Of a stretch of DNA of 64,000 bases, positions 25,401-37,400 are shown piece by piece. The stretch's first letter is position 1, and every line of letters begins with the position of its first letter. Both the position numbers and the translations under genes were made by a program. Source of the stretch: Chondrosia reniformis (Eukaryota; Porifera; Demospongiae; Chondrillida; Chondrillidae); assembly GCA_947172415.1 (NCBI GenBank), contig OX359194.1:6640401-6704400 (forward strand), read 5' to 3'. Below the pieces are notes generated by a model that was not told the origin of the DNA, searched no databases, and saw only the letters and a list, made by a program, of their open reading frames with translations.

Positions 25401-28400
25401 AAAATTGGTGCAAAGTGCTAATTAAACAAATTATTGTCACTTACATATTATGTATTCACTTATAGATAAATACAAAATAGAAAAATTATAAAAAAACTTC
25501 TGGTACATATACGTAAGCTCTTTATGTGGATACTGTTTTCAGTATGGTAACCATAATGATGACAGGAAATGTACTTGGTGTGGCCTAATGATGGCTAAAC
25601 AGACGTGCACATCAACTAACAGATTGGGAAAGTACTGCGTCCTTCCTCAACTTCAGCATCTTGAAATCGGAAATGCTTGAGTCAATCTGGAGTTGTGCAA
25701 ACACCAGACTGCTCTCTGCAATCGTGAAGAGTCCGTCCAAGGTTTGATTCAACTTTTGAAAAGCAGGGATGACATTGTAGGACCAGCAGTATGCTATGTA
25801 TGCAGGTAAACAAATGTGTATATCATACCATATGTATGCAGGTAAACAAATGTGTATATCATACCATATGTATGCAGGTAAACAAATGTGTATATCATAC
25901 CATATGTATGCAGGTAAACAAATGTGTATATCATACCATATGTATGCAGGTAAACAAATGTGTATATCATACCATATGTATGCAGGTAAACAAATGTGTA
26001 TATCATACCATATGTATGCAGGTAAACAAATGTGTATATCATACCATATGTATGCTATGCAGGTAAACAAATGTGTATATCATACCATATGTATGCAGGT
26101 AAACAAATGTGTATATCATACCATATGTATGCAGGTAAACAAATGTGTATATCATACCATATGTATGCAGGTAAACAAATGTGTATATCATACCATATGT
26201 ATGCAGGTAAACAAATGTGTATATCATACCATATGTATGCAGGTAAACAAATGTGTATATCATACCATATGTATGCAGGTAAACAAATGTGTATATCATA
26301 CCATATGTATGCAGGTAAACAAATGTGTATATCATACCATATGTATGCAGGTAAACAAATGTGTATATCATACCATATGTATACAGGTAAACAAATACGT
26401 ACATCATACTGTATGTATATACAGGGGTAAACAAGAGGGATGGATCACATTTAGGTTATACACTTACTTGGCCTGTATATACGATGGTTGATAGACGCTG
26501 CATGGGCTTCGTGCTCTAATATTAGGAACAGAGACAAGTGGAAATGTATTTTATAACTGAACTGTACTACGTATGTACGTATATACGTATACACAAAAGT
26601 CTATGATAGGCTGAGTTTCATAGCTGGTACATTTTATAGCTTCATTCTCCAATACTCATAACACTCAACACTAATTCAAATCTTAGACAGCTTGGGGCTT
26701 GCCGGTGCTTAGAGCAAAAAGTGACTTAAGCACCGGCAAACTTATAAGATGGGCTAGAACAGTTGGCAGAGAATAACAATACAATTGCTGTTTCATATAA
26801 CAGCCCACTACAAGACTTGAGAAAGTGCAAAAATCAGTCCAACTTCCCCCAAGAGATATGGAGGTGCTAATTCAACTAATCTACAGACATGTAACTGTCC
26901 CGTAATGCTAAGCAGTCATTTCAGATGAGTAGCGGCACATAGTGGTATTCTCTCAACAAGGCTGTGATAACGCAAGTTGCTTCATTAACACATGATTGAG
27001 TCCTCAGGACAACTGTATAGCAATACTTCAGATCAACAGAGGGCAAACATACGTAGCTGCACAACAGACGTTGAAGCTGTTTCAACCGTGTCCAAGAGCT
27101 GAATTAGATAGTGATTGACCAATTGAACAGAAGTTCTCTATATTGAAAATGAAAAGCCGATACATGATATATGTTGCCAAGCAACCACTGCTGCATAAAC
27201 CTACTAAGTTCCACTTGGTGCTGACTTGTACAAATTCCTTTCCATCCCATACCCAATCTAAAGTGAAACATTCAAAAGTTTTTATACATCTTTTAGATAA
27301 CTATCCTAACTTCATTGAACCTTAGCAACAATTGTATCTCAATAAAGCTAGAATACCATCATAAACATAACAAACACCCTGTATCATTTCTCCTTTAACA
27401 TGAATAATCTAATACACCATTCTCCTACATGCTATGCATAAATTAAAAGCCTAAACCTGGTGAGAGCTTGGGATGAGGATACAGGAGTCTTCTGTTTCTT
27501 CTTTTGCTCTACTGGGCCAGACAGCGCTGTTTCTGGGAATTCCACCCTTCATCAATGACCCTGGGAATCTTTGTTTTATTTTTGATCTTTTTTGAATCCT
27601 TATTATATATCGCAGAACAGCTGGTATAAAGGGTTAGTAAATACGTATGAGGTGCATCACCTGGGCCATGGTATAGTGTATACTGGTGATCGACACTTAC
27701 CATTGGGAGCCGTGTACTTGCACTGGCACCCCTGGAGGTGGGTTGGACCACTGGAGTTTGGGTTCTGGATGTGAGCCGTCCTCGCAGTCTTGAGATGTCT
27801 GATAGCTGACTCCATCAAATCTGTTTGCATCAAATGCAGTATTTGCTGCACCTATAAATGAAAGCATAATTATCTTAAAACTTGTGGTTAGTAATCACCC
27901 TGATAAGAAATCAAACCACATTAACAAGGAGAAGGTCTCAATGCACTTGAAGTGGCAAGGAATTTGTTAGTATATGTACATTGTATCATTGTAATACTAC
28001 ACTTGCCCCAGTGTTTGGGCAAACGCCTAAATACTCACACCCAGAGACCTACATATAGGTGTCCTCAAATGAGGTTCAGAGGTCCAGGGTTCAGAGGTTA
28101 AAAATGAAAGTTGGGCTGCAATATATGGACACGTGAAAGTGCTCTATACTGTTAGAAGAGTGTGCTAGTTGTAGATGAAACTGTCTGCAAACCATTATTT
28201 CAGTTCCCTTCACAAGTTATTAATGAACAATCACCGGTCTCATAACTCACATAAGATGATATTTTCTGCATAGCTGCTGTCATGCCTTGTTGACTTCTAC
28301 CAGCCGTTGCCCTGTAGAGGTCTGCTTTGGCATTTGCTATATTTTCTCTAATATCAGCAACATGACCTATTACCTCTTCCACATTTCCAGATCCACACAG

Positions 28401-31400
28401 AAAACTGGGACTTGAAATGTAAACATTCTTATTAATACACACTCATCACATACGTGTCATGTGACATACTGTTTGTGTATTTCCTGCAGCAGTTTCTTTA
28501 GACCTCCATTTTTAAACCCTCTGACATGATCAGCAGGGGCCCCGAATGTGACCATGTAGTAACTAGATTCTTTAGGTGTCTCACTTCTTATAGTCAAGTC
28601 TGGTATCAGTTTCAATGAGGCAGACCCCTCTATTACCTTCATTCGCTGGATGTGTAAATTACATGGCACAAACTGTAAGTCTTCATCTTTCTTTTGAGTA
28701 GATTTTTTGAAGCCACAATCATCTTCAGATATGAGATAGAAATATAAAACAAAGACCAAAGAACAGGATTGTATTTCATTCTAATTGTATTTATTACAAT
28801 TAAAATGGTTGTGATTTGACTATCCAATCACTATCATTCGGTTAAGATGGTACTTATGTATGTGTATAGGGACTACTAGGCACAGTGCTTAATATGCCAC
28901 AGTTGGGTTCTGTTATTTTGGCATATTATCTGTTTTGACATATTAACCAAAATTCCTTCTTCTACATATTAACAAAATATGGTCAATAAGGGGCTCTTAT
29001 TGCATCTACAACTACTTATCCATCAAGGAACAACTGTAAAGTGGCTATATGGGATGCCACTTCTGTAAAAGAGCCTATAGGGGAACTAAACCTGAAGAAC
29101 CGGAAATATAATACTTACGAATTTGTCCATGAAAAAAGTGGCATAATAAATGGTTTGGCATATTAAGCAGGTAGCATGTACATGTGTTGAGGAAGGTTAC
29201 AGCTAAATATATAATTACTTATCTAATGATGCAAATTACCCTCATAGACACCATGTACGTATCTTCCAACCACGCACCATCACCAGTGAAATATATGGTT
29301 GCATAACACAGTGTCACCTTATGTATTGATTCACAGATAATGTTTGAAATTGCCTAACTAGATTATATCAGGAATGCAGACAATTGAACTTTTACCTTCT
29401 AATAAGGCATCTGTCATTCGCTCAACACTTTCTCTGTAAAACTTTCTTGTTTGATTGAGATCTTCTCTAAAGGTCTTCAATTTCTTATCCCAACCAAGTC
29501 CCAACTACAAACAAGTTAAAAAATACATGCACAGTGATGTACAGTATGTAGGAAAATGGTGTTTAGATACTCAGGTGATATTCATGTGATATTCATGTGA
29601 TACTCATGTGATATTCATGTGATATTCATGTGATACTCATGCGATACTCATGTGATAGTCATGTGATAGTCATGTGATATTCAGGTGATACTCATGTGAT
29701 GTGAGTAGATGGCTTACGTGACCAAGTGAATTGATATCTTCTAATCTCTCAGAGTCCTCATTGATGAAACATTTCAATGCCTGAATTGGAATTTGAAGAT
29801 TAAATATGCTCTCCCCTAATTCTTCAATAACTTTAATTGGTAATTTGTTCCTGCCAAAATACAAAGTACAGATTATCACTAGACATCAAGCACTTTGACA
29901 GGCACTTACTCTGAAGGAAACTGGAAGTGACAAATATGGAAATGCTTTAAAGGAACACTACAACAAGATAGTGGAAAAAGCTCATACAATAAATATGACT
30001 ATCATTAGGTAAAGGATACACTATACATACAGTGATACAGTATGTACTGGCATGATACAGTATGTACTGGCATAATACAGTATGTACAGGCATAATACAG
30101 TATGTACTGGCATAATACAGTATGTACTGGCATAATACAGTATGTACTGGCATAATACAGTATGTACAGGCATAATACAGTATGTACTGGCATAATACAG
30201 TATGTACAGGCATAATACAGTATGTACTGGCATAATACAGTATGTACTGGCATAATACAGTATGTACTGGCATGATACAGTATGTACTGGCATGATACAG
30301 TATGTACTGGCATGATACAGTATGTACTGGCATGATACAGTATGTACTGGCATGATACAGTATGTACTGGCATGATACAGTATGTACTGGCATGATACAG
30401 TATGTACTGGCATGATACAGTATGTACTGGCATGATACAGTATGTACTGGCATGATACAGTATGTACTGGCATGATACAGTATGTACTGGCATAATACAG
30501 TATGTACTGGCATGATACAGTATGTACTGGGATAATACATTGCAGGCTCTACTTGACAAGTCAATATATATTTAATATAGAATAGTCTCAATATTTCTGT
30601 ATAGAATTGTTTACTTATCACGTAATGGTCCTAACATTGGGGGAGACTTACTGTAGCTCTAGTAGATCGTTCTTTTCATGTTTTACGATTGTTCTTCTTC
30701 TATTTTTAGCATTTCTCTCACAATACTTCATCACCTCTGTAGCCTAGAAGATGAAGAAACTTGAAGGTAACACACACTCCACTTTGGAAAAACAAGAAAA
30801 GGCTAAACTCCTTGATCTCTTACCTTCCTTATGCTAACAGTCAGTTGACCAGCAGGCTTGCCACTGTGTGCTTTAATTGGCAGGGTCAAGCGACCACATT
30901 CAGCCTTGATTGGGTAACTTAACAATGAGTGCAGAGGAGCTTCAGCATATCCTAGCATTTCAGTCTAATCAGAGAAAGAGGCAGTTGTTATAATAAATTG
31001 TATTCTCTATCCAAACACTATATTCACAAAACAACATTAGGAACGCAATTTCCTATGTCATTGCACTTTCCAAGGTATAACCCTTTATCATATAATCACT
31101 ACTTATGTACATACACGGAAAAAGCCTCAGTCCATGCACTGATGAGAGTTATATATATGTACATGTACATATACGTACATGCTGCATTCAAAGTTTGTAT
31201 AGCTAAATTCCACTAAATCAATCACAGATTATATATAACTAAAAGTCTAGGATATTTCGTCTCTATACAAACTCCAAATCAGATTCTAAGTTCAAGATCA
31301 TCTTTCAATTCCAAAATTTCCACTTCAACACAAGTGCGCTGATAGACCTACCAAAACACTTGTGTCCTCTGTCTGATCCCCTTTCATGCTGTCTGCCACT

Positions 31401-34400
31401 TCGTGGATGGCCTCAACCTCAAACTGAACACTTCCAGACTGCATTGCCTGCCTCGTCACTTCCATCAAGATCACAGAGAAGTAACTGGGACTGCTGTTTG
31501 CCTACATGAACCATCAAAGTGATAATCAAACCACAAATATTGCATTGTGAAATATTGATGAAGAGAGTGGAGTGCAAAAGAGGTGTCAGAGTATATTTAT
31601 ACCCAACCTGTATGTGCTGGAGGAAGAGAGATTGGTAACTACGCGGATGTTGACAAATGATGATGAAATTACTTTAAAACTGCACCAAACTTATCCTTGA
31701 GATGGTTCATCTTTGAGCCAGTCGCTGAAGAAGACCCTCAGGGTCGACATGTCTGTTTCTCGAGAAACACACTGTGTCTCAGCGACTAACCATCTCAAAG
31801 ACAACAGTAAATTTGCTAATGATTAATTGATTAGTTTTCAATTAAGGTTAATAAAGATCTTTTAATTAGAAAGTGAACCAACCTCTACAACCTCGGTAGT
31901 TGCAAGGTGCTTGATTCCACTCATCCCTGGAAATTCCTTAGAGGAGAAAGATATACTTACTCGCACACAAGAAGAAGGGACTTCCCCCTTAGAGGTGTTG
32001 GGCAAGTTTTCACAAGCTAAACAGAATAGAAATTATGCAATGGCACAATCAGTCTTTTGGCAAAGAAACACTGTTTTAGGACACACATTAGAAACACATT
32101 ATAATGCAACAACATTATAAGAGTGGAATATCTAGCAATACATACACAGAAGTAGACTAGTACGCATTTAAGTGAACCCATTTCTACTTACTACAACCTC
32201 AATATTGGAGGAAAGGAGAGAGAGAGATTTTAAAGGGAAATAGAAAAATGGCTTACCTAAGTGGAGTTCAAAGAGGGGGGAGTCTAAACTGGTAAACTTG
32301 AAGGATTGTTGTTTATAATCTTTACGTAATTTGATAGCACTTTTTGGGCTATGTGAACGTCTGACACGACGAATAGAAGAGCCTGCAGTGATGGACATGT
32401 GAGCAGTGGTGGACATGTGAGCAGTGATGGACATGTGAGCAGTGATGGACATGTGAGCAGTGATGGACATGTGAGCAGTGATGGACATGTGAGCAGTGAT
32501 GGACATGTGAGCAGTGGTGGACATGTGAGCAGTGGTGGACATGTGAGCAGTGGTGGACATGTGAGCAGTGGTGGACATGTGAGCAGTGGTGGACATGTGA
32601 GCAGTGGTGGACATGTGAGCAGTGGTGGACATGTGAGCAGTGGTGGACATGTGAGCAGTGGTGGACATGTGAGCAGTGGTGGACATGTGAGCAGTGGTGG
32701 ACATGTGAGCAGTGATGGACATGTGAGCAGTGGTGGACATGTAGCTAATAAGTACAAGCCATACTAGGAGTACAGCAAGAACTAGGGCTTAGCTGGGAGG
32801 TACATTGTGCAAGAACCACTATAACATGTACAGTATTCACACCTCAGTTAGAACCTCGTATATCTGAATATTATTGATATTGTGCAATACTGTAAATAAC
32901 CCATAGTTAGCTCCAACCATACACTAAAGCAATGTCTATCAAACAATATAATTATGTGCTTACTATAGTACAGTCCTCACCTTTAAATTTGTCAACTGAG
33001 AGATGATTCATATCTTTCCTGTTGACGTGAGAGTACCCCAACAGACCTTGTCCACAGAGGGGGTCCTGCAGCGAAGGGGATTAACAGTATACAGCAATGA
33101 TCATACAACTGTGTCTAACCGACCTACGTATGTACCCATATAATCTATGGTCCAACCAGCTACATATACAAGTTCCACGTGGTTCATCAAAGCATATTTA
33201 ATGTTGAAAATATAATAATTCATTGGAATTTGCACTCAGTTCTGATTTGGTGTTACGGCTGATGAAAACCCACAAATTCACATCAACATTGAAAGGGTAC
33301 TACAGTACATATGCTTGAATGTTATACAATAGTTGTGCACTTCAGTGAAAGTTTAATTGAAGGATATTCCATTCATTACGTACCTTTCCAGTGAGTTGAT
33401 ATATTTCCTTTTGAAGGCTGTACAACTTTAGTCTCAATTGCTGGTAGCTGCATGCAGTGATAACCAAACCACAAGTATTCAACCTCACACATCATTAAGA
33501 AGGAAACATGAACAAATATTTGAGGGGCATCACTCTAGGCTAATTACTCAGTGCTACTGTCTCCAAGGCCAAGACAGTATACATACAGTACCTTTCTTTA
33601 GGGTATGCCTACCTATATGACATTACGTATATAAATAGAATAGACTAAAACAGTACTTTTCTAAGATTTAGGGTATGTCTACATAGAGTTTGGTAGAGAA
33701 TATCGTTAGACTTTTCTCTTTTCCTCTACCTGTACTGTATACCTGTACTGTTACTGTATACCTGTACTGTATATACCTGTACTGTATATACCTGTACTGT
33801 ATATACCTGTACTGTATATACCTGTACTGTATATACCTGTACTGTATATACCTGTACTGTATATACCTGTACTGTATATACCTGTACTGTATATACCTGT
33901 ACTGTATATACCTGTACTGTATATACCTGTACTGTATACCTGTACTGTATATACCTGTACTGTATACCTGTACTGTATACCTGTACTGTATACCTATACC
34001 TGTACTGTATATACCTGTACTGTATATACCTGTACTGTATACCTGTACTGTATACCTGTACTGTATATACCTGTACTGTATACCTATACCTGTACTGTAT
34101 ATACCTGTACTGTATACCTATACCTGTACTGTATATACCTGTACTGTATATACCTGTACTGTATACCTGTACTGTATATACCTGTACTGTATACCTATAC
34201 CTGTACTGTATATACCTGTACTGTATATACCTGTACTGTATACCTGTACTGTATACCTGTACTGTATATACCTGTACTGTATACCTGTACTGTATACCTA
34301 TACCTGTACTGTATACCTGTACTGTATATACCTGTACTGTATATACCTGTACTGTATACCTGTACTGTATACCTGTACTGTATACCTGTACTGTATACCT

Positions 34401-37400
34401 GTACTGTATACCTGTACTGTATACCTATACCTGTACTGTATACCTATACCTGTACTGTATACCTGTACTGTATACCTGTACTGTATACCTATACCTGTAC
34501 TGTATATCTATACCTGTACTGTATACCTGTACTGTATACCTATACCTGTACTGTATACCTATACTGTATACCTATACCTGTACTGTATACCTATACCTGT
34601 ACTGTATACCTGTACTGTATACCTGTACTGTATACCTGTACTGTATACAGAACACTCACAAAACCTTGACTGTATCATTATAGCAATACCTTGCATTCTT
34701 CAGACTTTCCACCCAGCTATTGGCCTCGAGTTCACTGGCGGCAGCAAACATGTACTCACGAATGCTATCACCTTCGAAGCCTGAGACATAAAAGGGAAAA
34801 CCCTTTAATTAAGCAGATTTTACTGACATATTAAACAGCTCCTTACAAGGGTCTTACTACCATAGTATACCAATATTTAAGCAATAGATATTACAATCTC
34901 AGTCTACAGTGAAACATACTTTCAAAAGTTGGAAATCTTACGTGTATCTATGCACACTTTTTGCATTCGATCTAACATATTATTGGTCTTGAAATATAGC
35001 TGTATCTAGGAGTGGCTGTATCTAGGAGTGGCTGTATCTAGGAGTGGCTGTATCTAGGAGTGGCTGTATCTAGGAGTGGCTGTATCTAGGAGTGGCTGTA
35101 TCTAGGAGTGGCTGTATCTAGGAGTGGCTGTATCTAGGAGTGGCTGTATCTAGGAGTGGCTGTATCTAGGAGTGGCTGTATCTAGGAGTGGCTGTATCTA
35201 GGAGTGGCTGTATCTAGGAGTGGCTGTATCTAGGAGTGGCTGTATCTAGGAGTGGCTGTATCTAGGAGTGGCTGTATCTAGGAGTGGCTGTATCTAGGAG
35301 TGGCTGTATCTAGGAGTGGCTGTATCTAGGAGTAGCTGCATCTAGGGGTAGCTGTTTGCAGAATGGTAAACTTTAACTCTTTTATTTTAGCATACACATT
35401 TTCATTTTCAGGCTATTACTAAACAGAGACAGTTAAGGTCAACTAAAACCACTTGTACAATAGAGAAGCAGTATACTGAATATAGTCTGACAATAAGATT
35501 TTCCTTTTGATCCCAACAAAACCTTTATATCCCTGAAAGTTCCTGAAAACTATAAAGTTTATTCAATTAATAGTCAGAGATGTGTGATAAAATGAAGAAT
35601 GAAGCAACAGAGTGGCCCTGTCTTTGGCTTCTGAGGATGTTCAAAGCACTCAGATGACAATTGTCACATGCTTAACAGTCCTTAACACACAAGGCTTCAT
35701 GGCAGGTCTTCAGTGAGTAGAACCTTATAAGTACTAAATCTCATGGTACTAAATGTATTTTACTTATTACATCAGCTACGTATGTAAACTAACAATTAAC
35801 ATGATGTCTACTTTTAACTATAAGTCATTATCACTCTAGACGTGATTCTAGCTACATTAGGTAGATTTGATCATACGTACATCTTACTTACTTTAGTATA
35901 AAAGACCATCTGTCACATACGTAGGATGACAGATGTACGAATATAGGCCTGTCCATATCTCATCTGTCACACACATAGGGTGACGGATGGTATACAGGTC
36001 TATTCATGCTTCATACATGTAACAGATGTAGTCAGACAGTTTTCAGCACATTCCAAAGCAGACCCACACACACTTGTGAGGTTTAGGTCAATTACTTGGT
36101 GTTACCACTACTATAAAAGATCACACCAAGTTCGGACAAAATATACATATACATGGACAATATTGATATATGTCCATGTATTATATGATATATATCACAA
36201 GGGGGGATTGATTGTTTGTGTGCTATTAATAAATTGACACTCTGATTTTCTTTTAGGAAGGGATTCCCCCCCCCCACTTAAGAATCCCTGTACACCTGGG
36301 TACCTCCATATACGCTGAGTCAATTACTATTTACATTTTAGAGTCAAAAGATACAGCCACCAAAATTGTCAACTGCCTTCACTTATCTCCACAAGCAACT
36401 GGTCCTCGATCCTTGTGAGCAAGAGTATTACTTTAGAAACATTAAAGGACACACGTACCTACTGTAAACCCATGCTTTGCATTCTTATCAGGTTTTCTCT
36501 GCACCACCGTCATCTCCAATAGCAACACTCCGACTGGTCCAGTCTTGTCCCAGTGACCCAACTCTGTCATTTTGAAATAGAACAGCAGGTTACCTTTCAA
36601 CCTAAGCCAGCGAGGCTTGTATTCTGTGTTAGAAAGTGAATATAATTACAGCCAATTAACATAATATTAATGTACCAAAACAAACACCTTTGATGCATTT
36701 TAAATTTCCCAATTGCACTTAAACAAACTTCTAACCAACAAGGTCTACTACATGTGTATTAATCAATGAGGGCTTTTAAACAAAAGTCACTGTATCATAC
36801 AATAATACAGTAATGCAGTAATATAGTGACACCACAATACAGTAATACAATAAATGTAGCATATATTGCTGATGAAGACCTCTGGGTAGAAATGTCTTAA
36901 ATTAATAATCCATGTTGCTAATAATATAGTTATACATTAATACAGTATTCCCACATTAGGTGCACTTATAGCAGCTGATTCTAATACATCCCATAAAGAC
37001 ACCTCAATATTCCTCGCATAATCCACACACACATGAGAGGCTAAGTGATTGCACAAGATGCACTTATGACTGACTTGGTAGGAATCACAATGCCAAAGTG
37101 AACTGTTGTTAGCTACATGCTACATACACTATAGTAATTAGTAATTCCCACATACAGAAGGTATATACATTCATATGTATACATTACTAGCATTTCAAGG
37201 ATGTTTGTATGTGAAAAGAAAAACTCCTTAAAAGTAGACTCCAATAAAAATGGCTTCTGTGGGCACACAGAGATTCTAAACATTACCACTTAACATCTCA
37301 CACATGGCCATAACATAATTCAAAGATTTGCACAAGAGTAGAAGGATGTGTTGCACCTAAAAGGTCTATAAGGAAGTGGTGAGTGCCTTTCAGAGAGAGT

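Noticed and set aside
25612..26491. Long frames on both strands with 12-residue repeats
   Set aside because: A 36-bp minisatellite keeps any stop-free frame open. The real coding part here is only the INPP4 exon at 25621-25793.
30005..30621. Cys/Tyr/His-rich repeat protein frames
   Set aside because: Produced by a 20-bp intronic minisatellite (three units make 60 bp), with equivalent frames in several registers.
32168..32767. MSTTAH and SSGGHV repeat frames
   Set aside because: Intronic 18-bp minisatellite. Only 32257-32382 on the minus strand is coding, as part of INPP4.
33690..34784. 364-residue Tyr/Cys/Pro-rich + strand frame
   Set aside because: Runs through the TACCTGTACTGTA minisatellite in an INPP4 intron and antisense across a real exon; no plausible protein.
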